From: Kribbella amoyensis
Lineage (GTDB): Bacteria; Actinomycetota; Actinomycetes; Propionibacteriales; Kribbellaceae
Direction: 5' to 3'
Length of the DNA stretch: 64,000 bases
Assembly: GCF_007828865.1 (NCBI RefSeq)
Contig: NZ_VIVK01000001.1
Coordinates: 310,001-374,000, forward strand
Positions 24,205-32,570 of the stretch are shown piece after piece. The notes under the pieces were generated by a model. That model ran no database searches and was not told where the DNA came from. It saw nothing but the letters and a program-made list of their open reading frames with translations. The stretch's first letter is position 1; each line of letters begins with the position of its first letter. A program made the translations under genes and the position numbers.

Positions 24205-26493
24205 ATGAGCACGAACGAGCGGACCCGCCCCCGTACCCTCGCCGAGGCGTTGCGGACCTGGGACGACGCCGCGCTCGGGCGGTTGCTCAAGCTGCGCCCC
24301 GACCTGGCCACGCCGATTCCCGCGGACACCGGGCAGTTGGCGGCCCGCGCGACCACGAACGCGTCGGCGGCCCGCGCGATCAACCGGCTCGACGAGTTCG
24401 GGGTCGACCTGTTGGAGGCGCTGTCCGCGTTGCCCGAGCCGGTGGACCTGGGCGCGCTGGCGTTCGGGGTGAACCAGCCCGCCGAGATCGTCCGGCCACG
24501 CGTCGACGAACTGCTCGCGCTCGCCCTGGTCTGGGGTGACGAAGAGGACCTGCGACCGATCCGCGCGGTGCACGAGTTGCTCGGTCCCACCCCGGCCGGC
24601 CTCGGTCCCGTGACCACACGGCACTTCGGCAACCTGGACCGGTTGATCGAGGAGGCCGGACCGGACGCGCGCGAGGTGCTCGCCAAGCTGACCTGGGGTC
24701 CGCCGACCGGTTCGGTGGAGAAGGCGGACCGCCCGGTGACGATCGCGTCCGCCCGGACCCCGGTCGAACGCCTGCTTGCCCGCGGCCTCGTCGTACCGCG
24801 CGACGCCAACACCGTCGTCCTTCCACGCCAGATCGGGCTGCACCTCCGCGGCGGACACGTGCTGGCCTCGACCCGGCCGACGCCGCCGCCACTCGACGGC
24901 AAGACGGTGTCCGCGTCCATCGCCGACCGCGCCGCCGCTGGTGCCGCGTTGGACCTGGTGCGCCTCGTCGATCGCGCGCTCGAACAACTGGGGACGGAAC
25001 CACCTCCGGTACTGCGGACCGGGGGCATCGGTGTCCGGGAGTTGCGCAGCCTTGCCACCAAGACGGGCATGGAGGAGCAGGCGGCTGCCGCGGTCCTGGA
25101 GATCGCGTACGCGGCCGGCCTGGTGGCCGCGGTCGAGGTGGGGACCAGCGAGCTGTGGCTGCCGACCGCGGCGTACGACGACTGGCTCGAGCTGAACACG
25201 GCGCATCGGTGGGCGCAGTTGGTGATCGCGTGGTTCACCGGGTTGCGCGCGATCGGCCTGATCGGTCGCCGGGACACCGGTGGTGCGACCGCGGCCGCCC
25301 GGGAACGCCTGGTGAACGCGCTCGCGCCCGACCTCGAACGCCTGCTCGCCCCCGAGGTACGCCGTCTCACGCTGCAGGCTCTTGCCGAAGCGGGCCCGGG
25401 TACTGCGCCGACCGCGGAGGCGGTGACCACGTGGGTTGCGTGGCACCGGCCGCGGCGGGGCGGGCAGTTCCGGGACGACCTGGTCGAGTGGACGATCACG
25501 GAGGCGTCGCTGCTCGGACTGACGGGGCTGGGCTCGTTCGCGTCCCACGCTGCCGTGTTGCTGGGTGAGGAGCCGGCGGCGGAAGAACTGGCGACCGCGA
25601 TCGCGCCGTTGGTACCGGAGCCGGTGTCCGAGTTCCTGCTGCAGGCCGACCTCACCGCGGTCGCGCCCGGACCGCTCGTCCGCACGGTCCAGGACGAGCT
25701 GACCGCGATGGCCGACGTGGAGTCCCATGGCGGTGGCGGGGTCTACCGGTTCAGCGAGAACTCGGTGCGGCGCGCGTTCGACCTCGGCCGGACCAGCGAC
25801 CAGCTGCACAAGTGGCTGGCCGAGCACTCGCGGACCCCGGTCCCGCAACCCCTCACGTACCTGATCGACGACGTGGCCCGACGGCACGGGGTCCTGCGGA
25901 TCGGGACGGCGTCGACGTACTTGCGCTGCGATGACGAGGACGTGCTGACCCAGTTGCTCTCGTCGAACCTGCCGGGGATCCGCTTCCGCCGGCTCGCCCC
26001 GACCGTGGTGGTCTCGCCGTCACCGCCGGACATGGTGCTGTCCCGGTTGCGCGAGGCCGGGTTGGCGCCGTTGGCGGAGACGTTCGACGGGGTGGTCGCG
26101 GTGTCCACGGCCGGGACCCGCCGAGGTGAGCCTCCGCGCCGGCGGACCAGCCGGGACTTCGCGGATTCGCCGGTCGAGCTGACCGACGAGCAGGCGCAGG
26201 CGGTGATCGAGAAACTCCGCGCGGGGGATCGGGTGGCGGCCGAAAGACCCGACGAGCTGGTCTCCGAACCGACGGCACCGGCCGAGACGATGACGGTACT
26301 GGCGAACGCGGCCGAGTCGGGGATACGGACCTGGATCGCGTACGTGGACCACAACGGGAACTCGTCCGAGCGCATCGTGGAACCGGTACGAGTGGCCGAC
26401 GGGTGGCTGACCGCCTACGACGAGGACGCGGACCAACCGAGAACGTACGCCCTGCACCGCATCTCGGGGGCAAGGCCGGTGGAGGACGACTGA
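24205..26493 (+). CDS. Helicase-associated domain protein (XPB partner type)
   Basis: A 762-residue cytoplasmic protein typical of actinobacteria, matching the helicase-associated family (PF13625 region, as in the mycobacterial neighbour of the XPB helicase). The N-terminal 200 residues contain winged-helix-like repeats (SAARAINRLDEFGVDLLEAL); about 560-670 carries the helicase-associated part (PQPLTYLIDDVARRHG and LRCDDEDVL near 580); the C terminus (about 700-755) has a WYL-like strand set, IRTWIAYVDHNGNSSE. It has no ATPase motifs. In related genomes it is encoded beside XPB and is thought to help in DNA repair. Here the XPB gene is 3.5 kb downstream, separated by an amidase and an MFS gene. 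Confidence 0.8.
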   Translation: MSTNERTRPRTLAEALRTWDDAALGRLLKLRPDLATPIPADTGQLAARATTNASAARAINRLDEFGVDLLEALSALPEPVDLGALAFGVNQPAEIVRPRVDELLALALVWGDEEDLRPIRAVHELLGPTPAGLGPVTTRHFGNLDRLIEEAGPDAREVLAKLTWGPPTGSVEKADRPVTIASARTPVERLLARGLVVPRDANTVVLPRQIGLHLRGGHVLASTRPTPPPLDGKTVSASIADRAAAGAALDLVRLVDRALEQLGTEPPPVLRTGGIGVRELRSLATKTGMEEQAAAAVLEIAYAAGLVAAVEVGTSELWLPTAAYDDWLELNTAHRWAQLVIAWFTGLRAIGLIGRRDTGGATAAARERLVNALAPDLERLLAPEVRRLTLQALAEAGPGTAPTAEAVTTWVAWHRPRRGGQFRDDLVEWTITEASLLGLTGLGSFASHAAVLLGEEPAAEELATAIAPLVPEPVSEFLLQADLTAVAPGPLVRTVQDELTAMADVESHGGGGVYRFSENSVRRAFDLGRTSDQLHKWLAEHSRTPVPQPLTYLIDDVARRHGVLRIGTASTYLRCDDEDVLTQLLSSNLPGIRFRRLAPTVVVSPSPPDMVLSRLREAGLAPLAETFDGVVAVSTAGTRRGEPPRRRTSRDFADSPVELTDEQAQAVIEKLRAGDRVAAERPDELVSEPTAPAETMTVLANAAESGIRTWIAYVDHNGNSSERIVEPVRVADGWLTAYDEDADQPRTYALHRISGARPVEDD

Positions 26494-26508
26494 GGGTTCT
26501 CCGAACCC
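26494..26508 (+). terminator. Hairpin after the helicase-associated gene
   Basis: GGGTTC and GAACCC with a TCC loop start directly after the stop codon, followed by TTGGTTATT. The short stem and T-rich tail resemble an intrinsic terminator. Confidence 0.5.
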
Positions 26509-26625
26509 TTGGTTATTGCGTTCTGACCCTTCGACGTGCCCTTGCCGGGCGAAGTCTCCAGGTACTTTCCGTTGCAGGAAGCAAGGTTTTGTGGCTTCTT
26601 CGGAGGACCTTTAGCGTCCCGACCC

Positions 26626-28077
26626 ATGGATAGGAACTTTCACTCGGCCAGCCGACAAGCCGCCGCATTGCGTGCAGGCGAAGTCTCCTCGGTAGAGCTC
26701 ACCGACGCGGCGATCACCGCCATCGAGCAGGACGACCCGAACATCAACGCGATCTGCGTCCCCGACTTCGACCGTGCGCGGGCGACGGCGCGACAGGCCG
26801 ACCAGGCCCGCGCCCGGGGTGAGGATCGACCGCTGCTCGGGATCCCGGTCACCGTCAAGGAGTCGTACAACCTGGCCGGCCTGCCGACGACCTGGGGCAT
26901 GCCGCAGTACAAGGACTTCGTACCGGCCGAGGACGCCGTCCAGGTGTCGCGGCTCAAGGCCGCCGGCGCTGTCGTGCTCGGTAAGACCAACGTGCCGCTC
27001 GGCCTGCAGGACATCCAGAGTTTCAACGAGCTCTACGGCACGACCGACAACCCGTGGAATCACGGCCGTACGTCGGGCGGATCTTCCGGCGGATCGGCCG
27101 CGGCTCTGGCGTCCGGATTCGGTGCGCTTTCCATCGGCTCCGACCTGGCCGGTTCGCTGCGTACACCCGCGCATTTCTGTGGTGTCTACGCGCACAAGCC
27201 GACACTCGGGCTGGCCGCGATGCGCGGTATGACCCCGCCACCCGGCCCGGTCCTGCCGACCGAGTCCGACCTCGCCGTGGTCGGGCCGATGGCGCGCACC
27301 GCCGGCGATCTCACGCTCCTGCTCGACGTGATGGCCGGGCCGGACCCGCTCACGTACGGCATGGCGCACGAGCTGCGACTGCCTCCCGCGCGCCACGAGC
27401 GACTCGGCGACTTTCGGGTCCTCGTACTCGACCGGCATCCGCTCCTTGCGACCGGAGCCGCGGTTCGAGCGGGGGTGAACCGGGTCGCCGACGCGCTCGT
27501 CGCCAGTGGTGCCCGCGTCGAACGGCACAGTCCGCTCCTGCCCGACCTGGCCGAGGCGGGCTCGCTGTACACGAAGTTGCTGTTCTCTGGCTCCACGGCA
27601 CGGTTTCCCGTCGACGCGTACGAGCAACTGCAGGCCCGGGCAGCCGGACTGAGCCCTGACGACCACAGCCTCGACGCGGCGCGACTGCGCGGCATGGTGA
27701 TGACTCACCGCGATTCGATCGAGGTGAACAACCGCCGCGAGCTCCACCGCGACGGCTGGCGTCAGCTGTTCGGCGAGTTCGATGCCGTGGTGTGCCCGAT
27801 CACGCCGACGCCCGCGTTCCCGCACGACCACAACCCGGATCTGCTGGAGCGCCGCCTCGACATCGACGGTGCCGAGTACCCGTACTTCGACCAGCTCGTC
27901 TGGGCCGGACTGGCCACCATGCCCGGCCTTCCGGCGACAGCGATCCCCGCGGGCCGATCCCCCGAGGGCCTGCCGGTCGGCGTACAACTCATCGGCCCCC
28001 AGTTCGGCGACCGCACCACCCTGCGCCTCGCCGAACTGCTCGAACACCACATCGGCGGCTTCCAACCACCGAAGTAG
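26626..28077 (+). CDS. Amidase signature family hydrolase
   Basis: A 483-residue amidase with the complete Ser-cisSer-Lys triad region: the lysine in VKESYN near residue 84, the glycine-serine-rich TSGGSSGGSAAAL near 149, and the nucleophile segment GSDLAGSLRTPA near 172. It hydrolyses carboxylic amides in the cytoplasm; the physiological substrate is unknown. The start at ATG 26626 agrees with homologues; an earlier in-frame ATG at 26536 would add 30 residues encoded in the spacer after the terminator. Its 3' end lies against the remnant of a Nudix gene on the other strand. Confidence 0.88.
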   Translation: MDRNFHSASRQAAALRAGEVSSVELTDAAITAIEQDDPNINAICVPDFDRARATARQADQARARGEDRPLLGIPVTVKESYNLAGLPTTWGMPQYKDFVPAEDAVQVSRLKAAGAVVLGKTNVPLGLQDIQSFNELYGTTDNPWNHGRTSGGSSGGSAAALASGFGALSIGSDLAGSLRTPAHFCGVYAHKPTLGLAAMRGMTPPPGPVLPTESDLAVVGPMARTAGDLTLLLDVMAGPDPLTYGMAHELRLPPARHERLGDFRVLVLDRHPLLATGAAVRAGVNRVADALVASGARVERHSPLLPDLAEAGSLYTKLLFSGSTARFPVDAYEQLQARAAGLSPDDHSLDAARLRGMVMTHRDSIEVNNRRELHRDGWRQLFGEFDAVVCPITPTPAFPHDHNPDLLERRLDIDGAEYPYFDQLVWAGLATMPGLPATAIPAGRSPEGLPVGVQLIGPQFGDRTTLRLAELLEHHIGGFQPPK

Positions 28078-28078
28078 G

Positions 28079-28327
28079 GCTGCGATCCGTCCCGTGACTC
28101 CACTCCTCCGCCACGTCACCGTCGACCCGCAGCCAGTACCACCACCGGTCGTGCAGCTCGTCCACCCCGTACTCCCCCATGTCCACCACCCGGTGGTCCA
28201 ACAACCCCACCACCGCAAACCCCGCCAGCCCGGTCTCCTCCTCAGCCTCCCGAACCACCGCATCCTCGGGCGACTCCCCCTCCTCCACCGTCCCCGCCGG
28301 AACTCTGCCGAACCCACTTGATTTAAG
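28079..28327 (-). pseudogene. Nudix hydrolase remnant
   Basis: On the minus strand a frame encodes FGRVPAGTVEEGESPEDAVV followed by REAEEETGLAGF, an almost perfect Nudix box (G-x5-E-x7-R-E-x2-E-E-x-G), then the strand LLDHRVVDMGEYGVDELHDR and WWYWL. The N-terminal beta-strands are missing: the frame is closed by a TGA at 28130-28128 relative to offset 28000+ (immediately upstream, near 28328-28330) without a usable ATG, and the C-terminal helix is lost where the sequence runs into antisense of the amidase end. A GTG at 28288 inside the Nudix box is the only start. It is best read as a gene cut at both ends by rearrangement, with the MFS promoter now at its former 5' side. Confidence 0.6.
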
Positions 28328-28366
28328 TCAGCTGCCTGATTTACGGTTGGTTGTGTTCCGCAACCA
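28318..28366 (+). promoter_or_regulatory. Repeats and dyads upstream of the MFS pump gene
   Basis: This A/T-rich stretch contains TGATTTA twice (28319-28325 and 28337-28343, 18 bp apart), the first within an imperfect palindrome ACTTGATTTAAGT of the type bound by MarR regulators, and an inverted repeat TGGTTG-N7-CAACCA at 28348-28366. It is probably the promoter and operator region of the pump. No regulator gene is adjacent. Confidence 0.4.
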
Positions 28367-28383
28367 TCTAGTGGAGGCTCTTC

Positions 28384-29847
28384 ATGCCCGCTGTTCCCGC
28401 CGCTTCCGCCGCGGCGTCCGCTCCACCGCGTCCGAATGTTGTCGTGGCGGTGCTCGCTCTGGCGGGTATCACGGTCTCGCTGATGCAGACGATGGTGATT
28501 CCGCTGGTTCCGCAGTTGCCCACGTTGCTGCACGCGGCGCCGGCGGACGCCAGCTGGGCGATCACCGCGACCCTGCTCGCCGGGGCGATCGCGACGCCGA
28601 TGGTCGGGCGGCTCGGGGACATGTACGGCAAGCGGCGGATGCTGCTGTTGAGCCTGGTCATGCTGGTGGTCGGTTCGGCCATCGGTGGGCTCAGTGACTC
28701 ACTGCCGCCGATGATCGTCGCGCGGGCTCTGCAGGGGCTTTCGGCCGGCGTGATTCCGCTCGGGATCAGCATCATGCGGGACGAGCTGCCGGCCGAGCGG
28801 CTCGGGACGGCGATCGCGATGATGAGCGCCTCGCTCGGGATCGGCGGAGCCCTCGGTCTTCCGGCCGCGGCGCTGCTGGCCGACCGGACGGACTGGCACT
28901 CGTTGTTCTGGACCGCGGCCGGGCTCGGTGCGGTCGTCACCGTGCTCGTCCTCGCCCTCGTGCCGGAGTCCAGTGTCCGGAGCGGCGGGCAGTTCGACAT
29001 CCTGGGCGCGATCGGTCTGTCGATCGGCCTGTTCTGTCTGTTGCTCGCGATCTCGAAGGGCGCCGACTGGGGTTGGGGCAGCGGGACGACGGACGGGTTG
29101 TTCGCCGCGGCCGTGGCCGTCCTGGTCGTGTGGGGCTGGTGGCAGCTCCGGGCCAGGCAGCCCCTGGTCGACCTGCGGACCACCGTGCGTCGGCAGGTCC
29201 TGCTCACCAACCTGGCGTCGATGGTGTTCGGGTTCGCCTTGTTCGCCCAGTCCCTGGTACTCCCCCAGATCCTCCAGCTGCCGGCGCAGACCGGGTACGG
29301 GCTGGGGCAGTCGCTGCTCACGGTCGGCCTCGTCCTCGCGCCGTCCGGCCTGGTGATGATGGCGACCGCGCCGTTGTCGGCCGCCATCTCCCGGAATCGG
29401 GGGCCGAAGGTCACCCTGATGCTCGGCGCGGTCGTGGTCGCCGCGGGGTACGGGCTGGGGATCGTGATGATGTCGCACGTCTGGCAACTGCTCGTCGTCG
29501 GCGCGGTCATCGGGGCCGGGATCGGGCTCGCGTACGGCGCCATGCCCGGCCTGATCATGGCCGCGGTCCCGGTCGCCGAGACGGCCGCCGCGAACAGCCT
29601 GAACACGCTGATGCGGTCCATCGGGACGGCGGTCTCCAGCGCCGTCGCGGGCGTGATCCTGGCCCAGCTGACCACGTCGTTCGGGGCCTTCGAGGTGCCG
29701 TCGCAGAACGGGTTCAGGCTGATCCTCGCGATCGGCAGCGGGGCCGCGCTGGTCGCGCTGGCGATCGCCGCGTTCCTGCCGAACCGGGCCCGTCCGGTCG
29801 AGGACGTGGTCGCCGCCCATCAGTTGGAGACCGACCCGGTCGGCTGA
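28384..29847 (+). CDS. MFS drug efflux transporter (DHA2, 14-helix type)
   Basis: Proton-driven exporter in the cytoplasmic membrane, 487 residues, about 14 helices. The loop 2-3 motif GRLGDMYGKRRMLL near residue 77 and motif C-like GIGGALGLPAAALLAD near 155 mark the drug:proton antiporter group. It has a long hydrophilic-free second half with ISRNRGPKVTLMLG near 338. Substrate unknown; relatives export antibiotics, dyes or lipids. The repeated A/T-rich operator-like words upstream suggest ligand-controlled expression. A GGAGG site lies before the ATG at 28384. Confidence 0.88.
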   Translation: MPAVPAASAAASAPPRPNVVVAVLALAGITVSLMQTMVIPLVPQLPTLLHAAPADASWAITATLLAGAIATPMVGRLGDMYGKRRMLLLSLVMLVVGSAIGGLSDSLPPMIVARALQGLSAGVIPLGISIMRDELPAERLGTAIAMMSASLGIGGALGLPAAALLADRTDWHSLFWTAAGLGAVVTVLVLALVPESSVRSGGQFDILGAIGLSIGLFCLLLAISKGADWGWGSGTTDGLFAAAVAVLVVWGWWQLRARQPLVDLRTTVRRQVLLTNLASMVFGFALFAQSLVLPQILQLPAQTGYGLGQSLLTVGLVLAPSGLVMMATAPLSAAISRNRGPKVTLMLGAVVVAAGYGLGIVMMSHVWQLLVVGAVIGAGIGLAYGAMPGLIMAAVPVAETAAANSLNTLMRSIGTAVSSAVAGVILAQLTTSFGAFEVPSQNGFRLILAIGSGAALVALAIAAFLPNRARPVEDVVAAHQLETDPVG

Positions 29848-29952
29848 CGCGGTCGAGGTGGTTTGGCGGCAGGAGGCACAATGGAGGGTCGGGCAGCGCA
29901 GTACCGCGCCCGGCCCTCCCCCGCACGCAGCCAGCTGACAGGAGATCCCCGA

Positions 29953-31593
29953 GTGACCGACGGGCCCTTGATCGTCCAGTCCGACAAGACCTTGTTGCTG
30001 GAGACGGCTCATCCGGACGCCGGCGAGTGCCGCAAGGCGATCGCGCCGTTCGCCGAGCTCGAGCGCGCACCCGAGCACGTCCACACGTACCGGCTGACCC
30101 CGCTCGGGTTGTGGAACGCGCGCGCCGCCGGCCACGACGCGGAGCAGGTGATCGACGTCCTGCTCCGCTACAGCCGGTACCCCGTGCCGCACTCGTTGCT
30201 GGTCGACATCGCCGAGACGCTGGACCGGTACGGCCGGCTCCGGCTGGAGAAGCACCCGCAGCACGGCCTCATCCTAGTGAGCACGGACCGGCCGGTGCTC
30301 GAGGAGGTGCTGCGCAGCGCGAAGATCAAGCCGCTGGTCGGCGCCCGCCTCGACGAGGACACGGTGATCGTGCACCCGTCGGAGCGCGGCCACCTGAAGC
30401 AGACGTTGCTCAAACTGGGCTGGCCGGCCGAGGACCTCGCCGGGTACGTCGACGGTGAGGCGCACAAGATCGAGCTGGCCAAGAACGGCTGGGAGCTCCG
30501 GCCGTACCAGCAGCAGGCCACCGACGCCTTCTGGCACGGTGGATCCGGCGTCGTCGTCCTGCCGTGTGGCGCCGGCAAGACGATCGTCGGCGCGGCCGCG
30601 ATGGCCGAGGCGTCCGCGACCACCTTGATCCTGGTCACGAACACGGTGTCCGCCCGGCAGTGGAAGGACGAGCTGCTCCGCCGGACCTCGCTGACCGAGG
30701 ACGAGATCGGCGAGTACTCCGGGGCGCGCAAGGAGATCCGGCCGGTCACCATCGCGACGTACCAGGTGATGACGACGCGGCGCAAAGGCGTGTACACGCA
30801 CCTGGAGCTGTTCGACGCCCGGGACTGGGGCCTGATCCTGTACGACGAGGTGCACCTGCTGCCGGCCCCGATCTTCCGGATGACCGCGGACCTGCAGACC
30901 CGGCGGCGGCTCGGGCTGACCGCGACCCTGGTCCGCGAGGACGGCCGCGAGGGCGACGTGTTCTCGCTGATCGGGCCGAAGCGGTACGACGCCCCGTGGA
31001 AGGACATCGAGGCGCAGGGCTGGATCGCGCCGGCCGACTGCGTCGAGGTCCGGGTCGACCTGGAGCAGAGCGAGCGGTTCGTCTACGCGACCGCGGAGCC
31101 CGAGGACCGGTACCGGCTGGCCGCGTCGACCCCGGCCAAGTCCAAGCTGGTCCGCCGGATCGCCGAGCACCACGCCGGTGAGCCGCTGCTGGTGATCGGC
31201 CAGTACATCGACCAGCTGGACGAGCTCGGCGAGCGGCTGGAGTGCCCGGTGATCAAGGGCGAGACCACGGTGAAGGAGCGGCAGCGGTTGTTCGACGCGT
31301 TCCGGTCCGGCGAGATCAACCGGCTGGTGGTCAGCAAGGTGGCGAACTTCTCCATCGACCTGCCCGAGGCGTCGGTCGCGATCCAGGTCTCCGGCACGTT
31401 CGGCTCCCGCCAGGAGGAGGCCCAGCGGCTCGGCCGGGTGCTCCGCCCGAAGGGTGACGGCCGGACCGCGCGGTTCTACTCGATCGTCGCCCGCGACACC
31501 GTCGACGCCGAGTTCGCCGCGCACCGCCAGCGCTTCCTCGCCGAACAGGGCTACGCCTACACCATCGTCGACGCCGAAAACCTCTTCGCCTGA
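29953..31593 (+). CDS. DNA repair helicase XPB (3'-5', SF2)
   Basis: ATP-dependent 3'-5' DNA helicase of the bacterial XPB/ERCC3 family, 546 residues. Residues 1-150 form the XPB-type N-terminal damage-recognition domain. Helicase motifs: Walker A PCGAGKT near 205, motif II D-E-V-H near 297, GLTATLVRED near 322 with the XPB-specific R-E-D triplet (329-331), and motif VI QRLGRVLRPK near 487. The GTG at 29953 is chosen because family members begin with the strand GPLIVQSDKT; upstream in-frame codons are low complexity. The partner helicase-associated protein is at 24205. After its stop comes the palindromic element at 31611. Confidence 0.93.
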   Translation: MTDGPLIVQSDKTLLLETAHPDAGECRKAIAPFAELERAPEHVHTYRLTPLGLWNARAAGHDAEQVIDVLLRYSRYPVPHSLLVDIAETLDRYGRLRLEKHPQHGLILVSTDRPVLEEVLRSAKIKPLVGARLDEDTVIVHPSERGHLKQTLLKLGWPAEDLAGYVDGEAHKIELAKNGWELRPYQQQATDAFWHGGSGVVVLPCGAGKTIVGAAAMAEASATTLILVTNTVSARQWKDELLRRTSLTEDEIGEYSGARKEIRPVTIATYQVMTTRRKGVYTHLELFDARDWGLILYDEVHLLPAPIFRMTADLQTRRRLGLTATLVREDGREGDVFSLIGPKRYDAPWKDIEAQGWIAPADCVEVRVDLEQSERFVYATAEPEDRYRLAASTPAKSKLVRRIAEHHAGEPLLVIGQYIDQLDELGERLECPVIKGETTVKERQRLFDAFRSGEINRLVVSKVANFSIDLPEASVAIQVSGTFGSRQEEAQRLGRVLRPKGDGRTARFYSIVARDTVDAEFAAHRQRFLAEQGYAYTIVDAENLFA

Positions 31594-31610
31594 CCACGCC
31601 GGCCGTTGCG

Positions 31611-31760
31611 TTTCGTGGGTCAACCCACCCCCTCGACGGTTGGCCCCCGGAATTGCGGGCGTGCGCGCCCTCGCCGCTTCATGGGTTAACCCATGAAGCG
31701 AAGGGTTGGCCCATGGAATTTCGGTGGGCCAACCCCGCATCTCGAGGGTTAACCCACCAG
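31611..31760. repeat. Palindromic intergenic element, copy A
   Basis: A compound of inverted repeats between the convergent XPB and FadR-type genes. It holds a perfect 26-bp palindrome centred on GGGTTAACCC (31675-31700), then GGGTTGGCCCA (31703-31713) matched by TGGGCCAACCC (31725-31735), then GCATCTCGA and a second GGGTTAACCC (31746-31755). The part 31681-31760 aligns closely with copy B at 42766-42848. Further left, 31615-31660 is a degenerate partial copy (GTGGGTCAACCCAC, then CGGTTGGCCCCCGGAA). It has no coding capacity. It may be a bidirectional terminator or a REP-like dispersed repeat. Confidence 0.75.
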
Positions 31761-31764
31761 ATGT

Positions 31765-31818
31765 CGAGCGGGGGGGCAGCGGGGGCGAGCGGGGGGCAGC
31801 GGGGGGCGGGCCCCCGGG
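31765..31818. repeat. G-run tract, about 21-bp unit twice
   Basis: Two tandem units of the form GAGCGGGGGGCAGCGGGGGC (31766-31808) and a final GGGCCCCCGGGGGG lie between copy A of the palindromic element and the stop codon of the FadR-type gene (31822). Runs of five to seven G could form G-quadruplexes in the plus-strand RNA or DNA. Confidence 0.6.
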
Positions 31819-31821
31819 GGG

Positions 31822-32532
31822 TCAGTCCTCGAGGCGGGTGTGGATGCCGTGGAAGTGGCTCTTCATCGAGCGGGCGAAGGCCTCGGGGTCGCCGGTCCGC
31901 AGGGTGTCGAGCAGGTCGCGGTGCCAGCCGACCGCGTCCGCCGGGGTGTAGCGGGCGCCCGGCAGGCGGGAGTCGACGTCGGCGAAGGTCCGCCAGAACA
32001 CGCTCAGCAGGTCGATCACCAGCGCGTTGCCGAGCGGCTCGTACAGGGCGCGGTGGAAGGCCCAGTCCTCGTCCGGGAAGTACTCGCCGGCCGCGGCCTT
32101 GGCCTCCATCCGCTCGACGATCTCGTCCAGCGACTCGGAGCCGTGGGTGCCGAAGTGCGCGACCACGTCCTCGGCCAGGCCGACCTCGATCGCCTGCCGG
32201 ACCTCCAGCACGTTCTGCACGTCGCGCAGGTCGCCGGCCATCGACTGCGACATCCGGAACGCGAGCCCGTCCTCCAGCGCGCCGAGCGTCACCGCGCCGA
32301 CGTACGTGCCGTGGCCGTGCCGGATCTCGATGATGCCGACCGCCTGCAACGCCTTCATCGCCTCCCGCAGCGGGTGCCGGCCGACCCCGAGCTGAGCCAT
32401 CAGCTCCTGCTCGTTGGGCAGCGGGTCACCCGCCTTCAGGCCGCGTTCCAGAATGAAGGACTTCATCCGGTCACGGATGAAGGACTGGTTGTCCGCGGCC
32501 CCTCGCGCGCGGCTCAGTCCACCGGTCGTCAC
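31822..32532 (-). CDS. GntR/FadR-family regulator (FCD domain)
   Basis: A 236-residue repressor-type regulator. Residues 20-85 are the GntR winged helix: LPNEQELMAQLGVGRHPLRE and the wing IRHGHGTYVG. Residues 100-230 are the helical FCD effector domain; it keeps the metal-ligand pattern with D and several His (HRAL near 163, HRDL near 206, HFHGIH near 228). It is the last gene of the operon sialidase - lyase - regulator, so a NanR-like role in control of sialic-acid use is likely. The 20-bp dyad at 34618-34637, over the sialidase start, is a good candidate operator. Its 3' end faces the G-run tract. Confidence 0.85.
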   Translation of the reverse strand: MTTGGLSRARGAADNQSFIRDRMKSFILERGLKAGDPLPNEQELMAQLGVGRHPLREAMKALQAVGIIEIRHGHGTYVGAVTLGALEDGLAFRMSQSMAGDLRDVQNVLEVRQAIEVGLAEDVVAHFGTHGSESLDEIVERMEAKAAAGEYFPDEDWAFHRALYEPLGNALVIDLLSVFWRTFADVDSRLPGARYTPADAVGWHRDLLDTLRTGDPEAFARSMKSHFHGIHTRLED

Positions 32533-32570
32533 GCCCCCAGCCTCCTTCGATCGGACCGCTCAGTCTACGG

